Positions 7,942 to 16,357 are shown, numbered from the stretch's first letter. The stretch is 43,143 nt of DNA from Nostocoides sp. Soil756 (GCF_001428065.1 NZ_LMSE01000002.1:655521-698663), one strand, 5' to 3'. The notes: a model not told the origin generated them from the sequence alone. Numbers and translations are program-made.

Positions 7942-8150
7942 ACAGGCGTTCGAGCCGTCATCAGCGGCGAGCCTCCGGAAGAACGGGAACGGTCCTCGGG
8001 CCGGTCCTCACTAGACCCGGACGTCGGGGTCACGTCACGACCTGGTGCAAGAGCGGCCGCCCCCCGGGCGGCAAGCGAGGTGGTACCGCGGTGGTGCCCC
8101 GGCCGGAGGTCGGGAGCCGTCGTCCTCGTCCCCACGAGTCGACGACCCGC
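7942..8150 (+). ncRNA. Isoleucine T-box leader, ultrashort stem I
   Basis: The T-box proper GAGGTGGTACCGCGG is at 8077-8091. Upstream, a short stem I closes by CGTTC/GAACG pairing and presents ATC (Ile) at 7960-7962 in a purine-flanked specifier loop (GTCATCAGCGGCGAGC). This compact arrangement is the ultrashort-stem type known from actinobacterial ileS leaders, which act on translation. No run of Ts follows. The ATG at 8166 is preceded by AGGAG. Uncharged tRNA-Ile should favour ileS expression. Confidence 0.93.
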
Positions 8151-8165
8151 AGGAGCAGCACGGCC

Positions 8166-11100
8166 ATGACCTACCCCAAGGTGTCCACCACCGGCACGCA
8201 CACCGGCGCGGCGTTCGGCGTCCCCGCGAGCCCGCGCCTGCCGCAGGTCGAGGAGGCCGTGCTGGCCCACTGGGAGGCTGACGGCACCTTCGCGGCCTCC
8301 ATCGAGAACCGGCCCCGGGGCGAGCGGGGCGAGAACGAGTTCGTCTTCTACGACGGGCCGCCCTTCGCCAACGGGCTGCCGCACTACGGCCACCTGCTGA
8401 CGGGCTATGTCAAGGACGTCGTGCCGCGCTACCAGACGATGCGCGGGCGCCGGGTCGAGCGGCGCTTCGGCTGGGACACCCACGGCCTGCCCGCCGAGCT
8501 CGAGGCGATGCGCCTGAACGGCATCAAGACCACCGACGAGATCCTCGAGCTGGGCATCGAGAAGTTCAACGAGGCCTGCCGCGAGTCGGTCATGAAGTAC
8601 ACCGGCGAGTGGCGCGACTACGTCACCCGCCAGGCCCGCTGGGTCGACTTCGACCACGACTACCGCACCATGAACGCCGACTACATGGAGTCGGTCATCT
8701 GGGCCTTCAAGTCCCTCTACGACAAGGGCTACGTCTACGAGGGCTTCCGCGTCCTGCCGTACTGCTGGAACGACGAGACCCCGCTCTCGAACCACGAGCT
8801 GCGGATGGACGACGAGGTCTACCAGAACCGCCAGGACCCCGCCGTCACCGTCGGCTACCGGTTCGACGACACCGGCACCGACCCCGTGCTCGACGGCGCC
8901 CACGTCCTCATCTGGACCACGACGCCGTGGACGCTGCCCTCGAACCTGGCCGTGATGGTCGGCTCCGACATCGACTACGTGGTCGTCGAGGCGCCGGTGC
9001 CCGGCACCGAGCGCTCCGCGCGCTACCTGCTGGCCGAGGCGCGTCTCGAGGCCTACCGGCGCGAGCTCGCCGACGCCGAGGGCGAGTTCCGGGTCCTCGG
9101 GCGCTACCGGGGCGCCGACCTCGTGGGTCGCACGTACACCCCGCCGTTCGCCTACTACGCGGGGCACGCCAACGCCTTCCGCGTCGTGGCCGCCGACGAC
9201 GCCGTGACGACCACCGACGGTACGGGCGTGGTTCACACCGCCGGCGCCTTCGGTGAGGTCGACAAGGAGGTCACCGACCGCGAGGGCATCGAGGCCGTGA
9301 TGCCGGTGGGCAAGGACGGGCGCTTCACCGCCCCGGTCGGCGACTACGAGGGCGTGCAGGTCTTCGACGCCAACGCCCTGGTCATCGAGCACCTGAAGGC
9401 CGCCACCCGCGGCGAGGGTCCGACCGGCTCGGTCAGCCCCGGGACGGTGCTGCTGCGCCGCGAGTCCTACGACCACAGCTACCCGCACTGCTGGCGCTGC
9501 CGCGAGCCCCTCATCTACAAGGGCGTCGAGTCCTGGTTCGTCGAGGTCACCGCGATCAAGGACCGGATGGCGGCGCTGAACCAGGAGATCACCTGGGTGC
9601 CCGAGCACGTCAAGGACGGCCAGTTCGGCAAGTGGGTCGAGAACGCCCGCGACTGGTCGATCACTCGTAACCGGTTCTGGGGCAGCCCGGTCCCGGTGTG
9701 GAAGTCCGACGACCCCGCCTACCCGCGGATCGACGTCTACGGCTCGTTCGAGCAGATGGAGCGCGACTTCGGCGACCTGCCGCGCGACCGCGCAGGCAAC
9801 CCCGACCTGCACCGCCCGTTCGTCGACGAGCTGACCCGGCCCAACCCCGACGACCCGACGGGCCGCTCCACGATGCGCCGCGTCGAGGACGTCCTCGACG
9901 TCTGGTTCGACTCGGGCTCGATGTCCTACGCCCAGGTGCACTACCCGTTCGAGAACGCCGAGTGGTTCGCGGGCACCGACACCCAGGACGCCCACTTCCC
10001 GGCCGACTTCATCGTCGAGTACATCGGCCAGACCCGCGGCTGGTTCTACACGCTGCACATCCTGGCCACCGCGCTCTTCGACCGGCCCGCCTTCGAGCAC
10101 TGCATGAGCCACGGCATCGTGCTGGGCAACGACGGCCAGAAGATGAGCAAGTCGCTGCGCAACTACCCCGACGTGCGCGAGGTGTTCGACCGCGACGGCG
10201 CCGACGCCATGCGGTGGTTCCTGATGGCCTCGCCGATCCTGCGCGGCGGCAACCTCGTCGTTACCGAGGAGGGCATCCGCGAGGGCGTCCGCCAGGTCAT
10301 CCTGCCGCTGTGGTCGTGCTGGTACTTCTTCTCGCTCTACGCCAACGCCGCGAACGGCGGGGCGGGGTACGAGGCGCGGTGGTCGACGGCGTCCACCGAC
10401 CCCCTCGACCGCTACCTGCTCGCGAAGCTGCGCACGCTCGTGACCACGGTGTCGGGCCAGATGGACGCCTACGACGTGCCGGGCGCGTGCGAGTCGGTGC
10501 GGGGCTTCGTCGACGTGATGACCAACTGGTACATCCGGCGCTCACGGGAGCGGTTCTGGGACACCGGCTCCGATGACTCGTCGCGCTCCGAGGAGGCCTT
10601 CGACACGCTGTACACGGCGCTCGAGGTGCTGACCCGGGTGGCCGCGCCGCTGCTGCCCCTGGTCACCGAGGAGGTCTGGCGCGGGCTCACCGGAGGCCGC
10701 TCGGTGCACCTGGCCGACTGGCCGGACGCCGACGCGCTGCCGGCCGACGAGGCGCTGGTGGCGGCGATGGACCAGGTGCGGGCCGTGTGCTCCACGGGGT
10801 CGTCGCTGCGCAAGGCCGAGAAGCTCCGGGTGCGCCTGCCGCTGCGCGAGCTCACCGTCGTCAGCGCCGACCCGGCCGGGCTCGAGCCCTTCGCGGGCAT
10901 CGTGCGCGACGAGCTCAACGTCAAGGCCGTGCGGGTCCTCGACGTCGCCGACGCCTCGGGGGCCGACTTCGGCATCTCGCAGCGCCTCACCGTCAACGCT
11001 CGCGCGGCCGGGCCCCGGCTCGGGCGCGAGGTGCAGACCGCCATCAAGGGCTCGAAGTCGGGCGACTGGTCGGTGGCCGACGACGGCACCGTGACGGCCG

Positions 11101-11501
11101 GCGGCCTGGCCCTGGTCGAGGGGGAGTACACCCTCGAGACCGTGGTCGACGCCGCGGCGGCCTTGGGCTCGCGGGCCACCGCGATGCTGCCGGGCGGCGG
11201 GTTCGTCGTGCTCGACACCGAGGTCACCAGCGACCTCGAGCGCGAGGGGCTGGCCCGCGACCTGGTGCGGGCGGTGCAGCAGGCGCGCAAGGACGCCGGG
11301 CTCGAGGTCTCCGACCGCATCCGGCTCGAGGTCGGCGGCGACGACGAGGTGCTCGCGGCCGTCGAGGCGCACCGCGCGCTGGTGGCGGGCGAGACGCTGG
11401 CCGAGGCGGTCGACGCCCTCGACGCGCCCGACGGCACGGGTGTCACGGTGGTGACCGTCGGCGACGGTCTTAAGGCGCACCTGCGGATCAGCCGCCGCTG
11501 A
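8166..11501 (+). CDS. ileS: Isoleucyl-tRNA synthetase, type 2
   Basis: The product is 1111 residues and charges tRNA-Ile with isoleucine in the cytoplasm. The HIGH motif appears as HYGH at 73-76 and KMSKS at 659-663. The long editing (CP1) insert lies between them, and an anticodon-binding C-terminal part follows. The length and segments such as [13 protein letters not shown] and [15 protein letters not shown] are those of the eukaryote-like type 2 IleRS, which is commonly less sensitive to mupirocin (family knowledge, not shown here). The frame stays open far upstream, but the T-box and the AGGAG site fix the start at ATG 8166. The gene ends tail to tail with the rhodanese gene, overlapping it by 14 bases. 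Confidence 0.98.
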   Translation: MTYPKVSTTGTHTGAAFGVPASPRLPQVEEAVLAHWEADGTFAASIENRPRGERGENEFVFYDGPPFANGLPHYGHLLTGYVKDVVPRYQTMRGRRVERRFGWDTHGLPAELEAMRLNGIKTTDEILELGIEKFNEACRESVMKYTGEWRDYVTRQARWVDFDHDYRTMNADYMESVIWAFKSLYDKGYVYEGFRVLPYCWNDETPLSNHELRMDDEVYQNRQDPAVTVGYRFDDTGTDPVLDGAHVLIWTTTPWTLPSNLAVMVGSDIDYVVVEAPVPGTERSARYLLAEARLEAYRRELADAEGEFRVLGRYRGADLVGRTYTPPFAYYAGHANAFRVVAADDAVTTTDGTGVVHTAGAFGEVDKEVTDREGIEAVMPVGKDGRFTAPVGDYEGVQVFDANALVIEHLKAATRGEGPTGSVSPGTVLLRRESYDHSYPHCWRCREPLIYKGVESWFVEVTAIKDRMAALNQEITWVPEHVKDGQFGKWVENARDWSITRNRFWGSPVPVWKSDDPAYPRIDVYGSFEQMERDFGDLPRDRAGNPDLHRPFVDELTRPNPDDPTGRSTMRRVEDVLDVWFDSGSMSYAQVHYPFENAEWFAGTDTQDAHFPADFIVEYIGQTRGWFYTLHILATALFDRPAFEHCMSHGIVLGNDGQKMSKSLRNYPDVREVFDRDGADAMRWFLMASPILRGGNLVVTEEGIREGVRQVILPLWSCWYFFSLYANAANGGAGYEARWSTASTDPLDRYLLAKLRTLVTTVSGQMDAYDVPGACESVRGFVDVMTNWYIRRSRERFWDTGSDDSSRSEEAFDTLYTALEVLTRVAAPLLPLVTEEVWRGLTGGRSVHLADWPDADALPADEALVAAMDQVRAVCSTGSSLRKAEKLRVRLPLRELTVVSADPAGLEPFAGIVRDELNVKAVRVLDVADASGADFGISQRLTVNARAAGPRLGREVQTAIKGSKSGDWSVADDGTVTAGGLALVEGEYTLETVVDAAAALGSRATAMLPGGGFVVLDTEVTSDLEREGLARDLVRAVQQARKDAGLEVSDRIRLEVGGDDEVLAAVEAHRALVAGETLAEAVDALDAPDGTGVTVVTVGDGLKAHLRISRR

Positions 11502-11955
11502 GCGGGAGGCCGGCCGCCCGCCAGGCCGCGAACCCTCCGTCGACGTCGGTGGCGTGCAGCACCCCGATGTCGCGGAGGGACGCGGCGGCCAGGCTCGAGG
11601 TGTAGCCCTCCTGGCACAGGACGATGACGCGCAGGTCGTCCGACGCGATGGGCAGGGCGGCACCGTCGGTGGGGTCGAAGCGCCACTCGAGGACGTTGCG
11701 CTCGACGACGATCGCGCCGGCGGCCTCGCCCTCGGCGGCCCGCTGCGCGGCGGGGCGGATGTCGACCAGGACCGCGTCGCCGGCGGCCAGCTCGGCGTAC
11801 GCCTCCTCGGGGGTGAGGCGGTCGAGCCGTGACCGGGCTGCCGACAGGACGAGCCCGATGCGGCTGGGGCGCCCGTCGTGGCCGGGCTCGTGCGGCGGGG
11901 TGTGCGTGGTCACGGACCCACGGTAGGGCGCGTCGGGTCGGGCGGTACGGGTCAT
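11488..11955 (-). CDS. Rhodanese-like domain protein
   Basis: This 155-residue cytoplasmic protein contains one rhodanese domain. [22 protein letters not shown] opens the domain, and the active-site loop is CQEGYTS with Cys114, expected to carry a persulfide. I place the start at ATG 11955, preceded by GAGAGG. The frame stays open to 12210 only because repeat DNA upstream happens to lack stops. That GAGAGG site is itself the end of the first repeat unit. The gene lies downstream of cysteine dioxygenase on the same strand, a pairing seen in other bacteria and consistent with cysteine sulfur catabolism. The sulfur acceptor is unknown. Confidence 0.88.
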   Translation of the reverse strand: MTRTARPDAPYRGSVTTHTPPHEPGHDGRPSRIGLVLSAARSRLDRLTPEEAYAELAAGDAVLVDIRPAAQRAAEGEAAGAIVVERNVLEWRFDPTDGAALPIASDDLRVIVLCQEGYTSSLAAASLRDIGVLHATDVDGGFAAWRAAGLPLSGG

Positions 11956-11957
11956 GG

Positions 11958-12200
11958 CTGCCTCTCGGATGCTCCCGGTCGTGATGCGGCGTCGGGCGTG
12001 CGGGTGGTGGGGTGCGCCCGCCTCTCGGTTGCTCCCGAGGGTGAAGCGGCAGGCGCGCGGTGAGGGGGATGCGACCGATTCTCGGTTGCTCCCGAGGGTG
12101 GGGCGGCGGGCGCGAGGTGAGGGTGTGTACCCGCCTCTCGGTTGCTCCCGATGGTGATGCGCGGGTCGTGCTCCCCGTCGGGGTGCATCCGAGAGGCGGT
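11958..12200. repeat. Hairpin-forming tandem repeat between rhodanese and dioxygenase genes
   Basis: Four direct units carry CCTCTCGGTTGCTCCCGAGG or close variants. Their CCTCTCGG words lie at 11961, 12021, 12078 (as ATTCTCGG) and 12134, giving periods of 60, 57 and 56 bases. In most units CTCGG and CCGAG can pair around a six-base loop. A fifth, inverted copy of the first unit's word (CATCCGAGAGGCGG) lies at about 12186-12199. The block fills most of the 283-base gap. It is too degenerate and too variable in spacing to be a CRISPR array. Confidence 0.8.
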
Positions 12201-12238
12201 GGGCGACCACCCCCGGACGGCGCCCGCGACCGCTCGGG

Positions 12239-12721
12239 TCACCAGGCCTCGGCGGTGCGGGTGGCGACGGCCTCGAGGATGCCGTCGTGCTCGTCGTAGT
12301 CGGTCATCGACGCCAGCCGCGGCGCGTAGACGTGCAGCGACACGGCCGGGTCGGGGCCCTCGTTGGTCACCCGGTGCACGTACTCGGGCCCGAACGCGTG
12401 CGACGCCCCGCGGGTGTGGATGCGCCGGATGCCGCGCACCAGGCCGTGCCGGGCGGTGCGCTCGACCAGCACCCCCTGGAGCACCACGAACGCGCCGGCG
12501 CTGCCACCGTGGTCGTGCCACGGCGTGCCCTGGCCCGGCAGCCAGGTGAGCAGCCACGCCTCGTGGGCGCCGTCGGCGAGCAGCCGCCGGTAGTAGCGGC
12601 TCACCGGGTCGAAGTCGAGGTGCGGGCGCCACAGGGCGTCGTCGGCGGCGAGCCGGCGGGCGGTGCCGAGCGGGCTCGTGGTAGAGGTCGTGGGGTCGGT
12701 CGGGCGGGCGATGACGGTCAT
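12239..12721 (-). CDS. Cysteine dioxygenase family protein
   Basis: This 160-residue cupin protein would oxidise L-cysteine to cysteine sulfinate using a ferrous iron held by three histidines. The ligands visible are H69 and H71 (PWHDHGG) and H116 (GPEYVHRV), with Tyr132 in SLHVYAPRL as candidate second-sphere tyrosine. The length is normal for bacterial enzymes. ATG 12721 follows AAGGACG. A reading frame from 12775 lacks a better site. A 190-base leader with a Cys-codon reading frame and a strong hairpin precedes it. With the downstream rhodanese it forms a likely cysteine-degradation unit. Related thiol dioxygenases acting on 3-mercaptopropionate cannot be excluded from sequence. Confidence 0.88.
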   Translation of the reverse strand: MTVIARPTDPTTSTTSPLGTARRLAADDALWRPHLDFDPVSRYYRRLLADGAHEAWLLTWLPGQGTPWHDHGGSAGAFVVLQGVLVERTARHGLVRGIRRIHTRGASHAFGPEYVHRVTNEGPDPAVSLHVYAPRLASMTDYDEHDGILEAVATRTAEAW

Positions 12722-12754
12722 GGGACGTCCTTCGGGACGGCGTGGGTCGGCAGG

Positions 12755-12792
12755 GCGCGCCGGGCCCAGGGGCACGAGGGCCCGGGGCGCGC
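12755..12792 (-). promoter_or_regulatory. Strong GC hairpin in the dioxygenase leader
   Basis: GCGCGCCGGGCCC at 12755-12767 pairs with GGGCCCGGGGCGCGC at 12778-12792 around a 10-base loop, with only a small bulge. It lies between the leader reading frame and the dioxygenase ribosome binding site, where an attenuator or ribosome-access switch would be expected. No T-run follows on either strand. Confidence 0.6.
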
Positions 12793-12845
12793 GGACGCGG
12801 GGGAGAGGGCGGGCGCGGAGGCCGGCCGGGGGAGGCGGAGCGGCG

Positions 12846-12899
12846 TCAGCGTCGACAGCGGCGACGCGGGACGCGCGTCGCCACAGTCGTCGGACACAT
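12846..12899 (-). CDS. Possible cysteine-codon leader peptide upstream of cysteine dioxygenase
   Basis: A 17-codon frame reads MCPTTVATRVPRRRCRR and then TGA. It has Cys at positions 2 and 15 and an Arg-rich end, recalling the short leader peptides that actinobacteria place before sulfur and cysteine genes. GAGAG lies four bases before the ATG, and a plausible promoter starts transcription about 12 bases upstream. If translated, ribosome pausing at the Cys codons could reshape the leader that contains the 12755-12792 hairpin. The evidence is position and content only; chance is possible in such GC-rich DNA. Confidence 0.45.
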   Translation of the reverse strand: MCPTTVATRVPRRRCRR

Positions 12900-12918
12900 T
12901 CGCTCTCGCTGCACGCAC

Positions 12919-12958
12919 CGACCGTAGAACACCGTCACCGAGTTATGCAAACCATAAC
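12919..12958 (-). promoter_or_regulatory. Promoter with operator-like palindrome for cysteine dioxygenase
   Basis: GTTATG (12942-12947) and CATAAC (12953-12958) form a perfect inverted repeat with a 5-base spacer, in one of the few AT-rich spots of the window. On the minus strand TTGCAT (-35) overlaps this palindrome and TACGGT (-10, 12924-12919) follows after 18 bases. A repressor or activator at the palindrome would therefore control the dioxygenase. It could also influence folC, which is divergent. Confidence 0.5.
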
Positions 12959-13019
12959 CAGATGTTGGGTCAGCAGGAGAGGCGAACCGCACCCGGCCCG
13001 CATGCGGGAGGATGCGGGG

Positions 13020-14411
13020 GTGAGCCCCGCACCCGATGCCGCCCAGCGCGACGCCGCGCACGCCCTCGAGGTCCGCAAGCGGATGCGCGAGGTCGAGGAG
13101 TCCATCCTCGCCCGCGCCCCCGAGCACGACCTCCAGCCCTCGCTCGACCGCATCCGCAGCGTCATGGAGCTCATGGGCGAGCCCCAGCGCACCTTCCCGG
13201 TCATCCACGTCACGGGCACCAACGGCAAGACCAGCACCGCTCGCATCATCGAGTCGGTCCTGCGCGAGATGGGCCTGAAGACCGGCCGCTTCACCAGCCC
13301 GCACCTGCACTCGATGCTCGAGCGGATCGCCGTGGGCGGCCGCCCGGTCGACGCCGAGCGCTTCCTGGCCGCCTACGACGACGTGGCGCCGTTCGTCGGC
13401 ATCGTCGACGCCCGCAGCGCCGCCGAGGGCGGCCCGCGGATGACCTACTTCGAGGTGCTCGTCGCGGTGGCCTACGCCTGCTTCGCCGACCTGCCCGTCG
13501 ACGTCGCGGTCGTCGAGGTCGGGATGGGCGGCCGGTGGGACGCCACCAACGTCGTCGACGCCCCGGTCTCGGTCATCACCCCGATCGACGTCGACCACCA
13601 GCGCTTCCTCGGCGACACCCCGGCCGACATCGCCCAGGAGAAGTCGGGGATCATCAAGGCCGACGCCATCACCGTCAGCGGCATCCAGCCGGACCGCGAC
13701 GCCGCGGAGGTCCTCATCGACCGGGCTGCCGAGGTGGGTGCGCGGATCGTGTTCGAGGGCAACGACTTCGGCGTCTCGGGCCAGGACGTCGCCGTCGGCG
13801 GCCAGCAGCTCTCCCTGCGCGGCCTCGCCACCGACTACCCCGACCTCTTCCTGCCGCTGCACGGCTCGCACCAGGCCCAGAACGCGGCGGTGGCGGTGGC
13901 CGCGGTCGAGGCCTTCGTCGGCGGCGGTGAGCAGGCCCTCGACATCGAGGTGCTCCGGGCCGGCCTCGCGGCCGTCGAGTCACCCGGCCGGCTCGAGGTC
14001 GTGCGCCGCAGCCCCACCGTGCTCGTCGACGCGGCGCACAACCCCGCGGGCGCCCGGGCGCTGCGCACCGGCATCGAGGAGGCCTTCACCTTCGTCAAGC
14101 TCGTCGGGGTCGTGGCCGTGATGAAGGACAAGGACGCCGCGGAGATGCTCGAGACCCTCGAGCCGGTGCTCGACGAGGTCGTGGTCACCCGCAACTCCTC
14201 GCCGCGGTCGATGAGCGCGCGCGAGCTCGGCGAGATCGCCCGCGAGGTGTTCGGCGAGAACCGCGTCACCGTCGTCGCCGACCTGCCGGACGCGCTCGAC
14301 CAGGCCGCCGGTCTGGCCGACGACGGTGGGGTCGGGGGTGGGGTGCTGGCCACCGGGTCGGTGGTCACCGCCGCCGACGTGCGGATGCTGCTGGGCACCA
14401 CCGACGTGTGA
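13020..14411 (+). CDS. folC: Folylpolyglutamate/dihydrofolate synthase
   Basis: The product is 463 residues, normal for FolC, which adds glutamates to folates (and often makes dihydrofolate from dihydropteroate) in the cytoplasm. The P-loop is TGTNGKTS at 65-72. The Mur-ligase-type centre includes VEVGMGGRWDATN and QEKSGIIK. The C-terminal domain has DAAHNPAGARAL, typical for the family. GTG 13020 is chosen because GGGAGG lies eight bases upstream; an ATG at 13002 lacks such a site. The gene ends at a large palindromic terminator facing the cation-transporter gene. Confidence 0.95.
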   Translation: MSPAPDAAQRDAAHALEVRKRMREVEESILARAPEHDLQPSLDRIRSVMELMGEPQRTFPVIHVTGTNGKTSTARIIESVLREMGLKTGRFTSPHLHSMLERIAVGGRPVDAERFLAAYDDVAPFVGIVDARSAAEGGPRMTYFEVLVAVAYACFADLPVDVAVVEVGMGGRWDATNVVDAPVSVITPIDVDHQRFLGDTPADIAQEKSGIIKADAITVSGIQPDRDAAEVLIDRAAEVGARIVFEGNDFGVSGQDVAVGGQQLSLRGLATDYPDLFLPLHGSHQAQNAAVAVAAVEAFVGGGEQALDIEVLRAGLAAVESPGRLEVVRRSPTVLVDAAHNPAGARALRTGIEEAFTFVKLVGVVAVMKDKDAAEMLETLEPVLDEVVVTRNSSPRSMSARELGEIAREVFGENRVTVVADLPDALDQAAGLADDGGVGGGVLATGSVVTAADVRMLLGTTDV

Positions 14412-14416
14412 GGGAG

Positions 14417-14454
14417 GGCGCCCAGCGCGCGCCGCGGCGCGCGCTCGGTGCCCT
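14417..14454. terminator. Bidirectional terminator between folC and the cation-transporter gene
   Basis: A perfect 22-base palindrome occupies 14424-14445 (arms AGCGCGCGCCG). It is extended by GGGCGCC on the left and GGTGCCC on the right. It sits in the 42-base gap between two convergent stops, so it can serve both genes. No T-tract is present, as is frequent in this GC range. Confidence 0.8.
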
Positions 14455-15080
14455 CAGTCCAGGTCGTCCCCGGCCAGGGCCCGCGCGGCCAGCCGCTCCT
14501 CGCCGGCCAGCCGCCACACCTCCCACGCCGCGGTGGCGTTGAGGGCGACGATGCCCACACCGAGCAGGAGGTCGGGCCAGCCCGAGGCGGTCCAGGCCGT
14601 GACCCCGGCCATCGCCACCACGGCCAGGTTGACGGCCACGTCGTTGCGGGCCGACAGCCACGCCGCGCGCCCGAGGGACCCGCCGTGGTGACGCACCCGG
14701 GCCAGCAGGAGGGCGCACAGCCCGTTGACCACGGCCGCGCCGAGGGCCGTCAGGGCCAGAGGGGCGGCGGCCGGGGGCACCGGGTCGAACGCCTTCTCCA
14801 CCGCCGTCCACGCGGCGGCCACGGCCGGTACCAGGATGACCAGCGCCATCGCCCGCCCGGCCAGAGCGCGCTTGGCCAGCGGCCAGCCCAGGGCCAGCGC
14901 CACCAGCAGGTTCACCGAGGTGTCCTCGAGGAAGTCGACCGAGTCGGCGACCAGCGCCACCGAGCCGATGGCCAGTGCCACCGCGGCCTCGACGACGAAG
15001 CCGGCACCGTTGAGGCCCGCCACGAGGAGCACCGTGCGGCGCAGGGCGGACGGGGCGGCGATCTGCGTCGGCGGGGTCAC
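14454..15080 (-). CDS. Cation diffusion facilitator-like membrane protein
   Basis: This 208-residue protein has about six membrane segments. The second ends GSVALVADSVDFLEDTSVNL and the fifth contains LSARNDVAVNLAVV. These are the positions where cation diffusion facilitators carry their metal-binding HxxxD motifs. Here Asp/Glu-rich variants stand in place of the histidines, and the usual cytoplasmic C-terminal domain is missing. Heavy-metal export by proton antiport is the family role, but the metal, and transport itself, are uncertain. Start is GTG 15080. It is divergent from the L7/L12-like gene with 38 bases between. Confidence 0.75.
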   Translation of the reverse strand: MTPPTQIAAPSALRRTVLLVAGLNGAGFVVEAAVALAIGSVALVADSVDFLEDTSVNLLVALALGWPLAKRALAGRAMALVILVPAVAAAWTAVEKAFDPVPPAAAPLALTALGAAVVNGLCALLLARVRHHGGSLGRAAWLSARNDVAVNLAVVAMAGVTAWTASGWPDLLLGVGIVALNATAAWEVWRLAGEERLAARALAGDDLD

Positions 15081-15118
15081 CGCCCCATCCCATCAGAGGT
15101 GGCACCTACCCTGGAGGT

Positions 15119-15409
15119 ATGTGGCTCCTCCGGCTCGTTCTCATCGTGGCCGTCGTCGTCGCGGTCTGGTACGTCGTGCGGACCGTGCGCTCCGGCGGCG
15201 GCCCCACCCTCGGCACGTCGGTGCGCTTCATCCCGGTCGAGCAGCTTCCGGCCGAGGAGCGCCAGGCCATCGAGGCCCAGCTCGCGCAGGACCGGACCGT
15301 CCACGCCATCAAGCTCTACCGCGAGGCGACCGGCGCCGGCCTGAAGGAGGCCAAGACGGCCGTCGAGACCTACCGCTGGAAGCAGGGCGGCGCCGGGGCC
15401 ACGTCGTGA
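15119..15409 (+). CDS. Small membrane-anchored protein with ribosomal L7/L12 C-domain-like region
   Basis: The product is 96 residues. An N-terminal membrane helix (WLLRLVLIVAVVVAVWYVV) is followed by a short linker and a segment AIKLYREATGAGLKEAKTAV. That segment closely follows the L7/L12 C-terminal domain pattern (IKxVREATGLGLKEAKxLV). Small proteins of this design occur in actinobacteria and their role is unknown; contact with translation factors from the membrane is only a guess. TACCCT ends six bases before ATG 15119, so the mRNA is probably leaderless and the GGAGG in between would not be needed. The stop overlaps the next start (GTGA). Confidence 0.82.
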   Translation: MWLLRLVLIVAVVVAVWYVVRTVRSGGGPTLGTSVRFIPVEQLPAEERQAIEAQLAQDRTVHAIKLYREATGAGLKEAKTAVETYRWKQGGAGATS

Positions 15410-15801
15410 GGCGGTTGCCGCTCTACGGGCGCCAGGGGAAGCTGACCTTCCGGCTGCTCGCCGTGGCCCTCGTGGGCCAGGCGATCCTGCTCTCGTTCTT
15501 CGCCCTCGCCGCCCGGGGGGTCGCGATCGGCGACGGGCGCGACGGCGGTCGACTGCTGTGGCTCGGCATCGGGCTCTCGGTGTTGGCCCTGGTCGGCTCC
15601 GGCCTGATGCGCAGCCCGGTCGGGATCACCGTGGGCTGGCTGGTGCAGGTGCTCACCTGGGTCAGCGGCCTGGTGGTGCCGGCGATGTTCGGCGTCGCGG
15701 TGGTCTTCACCGCGTTGTGGCTGCTGCTCCTGGTGCAGGGGCTCAAGGCCGACGAGCTGGTGGCTCGGCACGAGGCCGAGGTGGCCGCGGCGTCCGACTA
15801 G
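15406..15801 (+). CDS. DUF4233 membrane protein
   Basis: The product is 131 residues with about four hydrophobic segments: FRLLAVALVGQAILLSFFAL, LLWLGIGLSVLALVGSGLM, GITVGWLVQVLTWVSGLVV and AMFGVAVVFTALWLLLLVQG. The C-terminal tail is charged. The pattern and the position just before ndk match DUF4233, which in actinobacteria normally sits directly between folC and ndk. Here two other genes are interposed after folC. The GTG start at 15406 overlaps the upstream stop, and its TAG stop doubles as part of the ndk -10 element. The function is unknown. Confidence 0.82.
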   Translation: MRRLPLYGRQGKLTFRLLAVALVGQAILLSFFALAARGVAIGDGRDGGRLLWLGIGLSVLALVGSGLMRSPVGITVGWLVQVLTWVSGLVVPAMFGVAVVFTALWLLLLVQGLKADELVARHEAEVAAASD

Positions 15802-15804
15802 GGT
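15799..15804 (+). promoter_or_regulatory. -10 element for leaderless ndk
   Basis: TAGGGT ends six bases before GTG 15811. Its first three bases are the stop codon of the DUF4233 gene. Confidence 0.45.
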
Positions 15805-15810
15805 GGCGGC

Positions 15811-16233
15811 GTGACCACCGAACGCTCGCTCGTCCTCGTCAAGCCCGACGGTTTCGCCCGCGGCCTCACCGGTGAGGTGCTGCGCCGCATCGAGGCCAAG
15901 GGCTACCGCCTCGTCGCGCTGGCCGTGACCACCCCCGACACCGACCGTCTCCACCGGCACTACGCCGAGCACGAGGGCAAGCCGTTCTTCGAGCCCCTCG
16001 TCGCCTTCATGTCCTCCGGTCCCGTGGCCGCCGTCGTCATCGAGGGCGAGCGCTGCATCGAGGGCTTCCGGGCCCTGGCCGGGGCCACCGACCCCACGGC
16101 GGCGTTGCCCGGCACCATCCGCGGCGACCTCGGCCGCGACTGGGGCGAGAAGGTCCAGAAGAACATCGTGCACGGCTCGGACTCGCCCGAGTCGGCCGCC
16201 CGCGAGATCGGCATCTGGTTCCCCGAGCTCTGA
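15811..16233 (+). CDS. ndk: Nucleoside-diphosphate kinase
   Basis: The product is 140 residues, standard length. It transfers the gamma-phosphate of ATP to nucleoside diphosphates through a phosphohistidine. It opens with RSLVLVKPDGFARGL and carries the active-site motif NIVHGSDS, with the catalytic histidine, followed by SAAREIGIWF. GTG 15811 is the first codon after a -10-like hexamer, so the transcript is probably leaderless. No Shine-Dalgarno site is seen. Confidence 0.97.
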   Translation: MTTERSLVLVKPDGFARGLTGEVLRRIEAKGYRLVALAVTTPDTDRLHRHYAEHEGKPFFEPLVAFMSSGPVAAVVIEGERCIEGFRALAGATDPTAALPGTIRGDLGRDWGEKVQKNIVHGSDSPESAAREIGIWFPEL

Positions 16234-16345
16234 CCGGACCGACCTCCTGGGCCTCTTCCGTCACCTGAGTCACACCCGTCACACGGGACGCAGGACGGAC
16301 CGCGGGGCACCGGTGTGGCACCGAGGAGCCGGCCCGCGGGCCACC

Positions 16346-16351
16346 TAGCCT
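16346..16351 (+). promoter_or_regulatory. -10 element for leaderless mreB
   Basis: TAGCCT ends six bases before ATG 16358. The 124-base gap after ndk otherwise holds GTCAC-rich sequence (16259-16283) with no clear -35. Confidence 0.45.
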
Positions 16352-16357
16352 GCGGGC

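Noticed and set aside
7293-8165. N-terminal extension of ileS by about 290 codons
   Set aside because: The T-box and cobalamin riboswitch occupy this DNA, and ATG 8166 has a good ribosome site.
7929-10112. A 727-codon minus-strand frame opposite ileS
   Set aside because: It is a shadow of the ileS reading frame with no domain and no start signal.
11958-12200. CRISPR array
   Set aside because: Units are degenerate, the spacing is 56-60 bases without unique spacers between identical repeats, and no cas genes are present.
11956-12210. N-terminal extension of the rhodanese protein containing repeated GSNREAG-like peptides
   Set aside because: These peptides come from reading the intergenic tandem repeat; the ATG at 11955 has GAGAGG upstream and starts near the domain.
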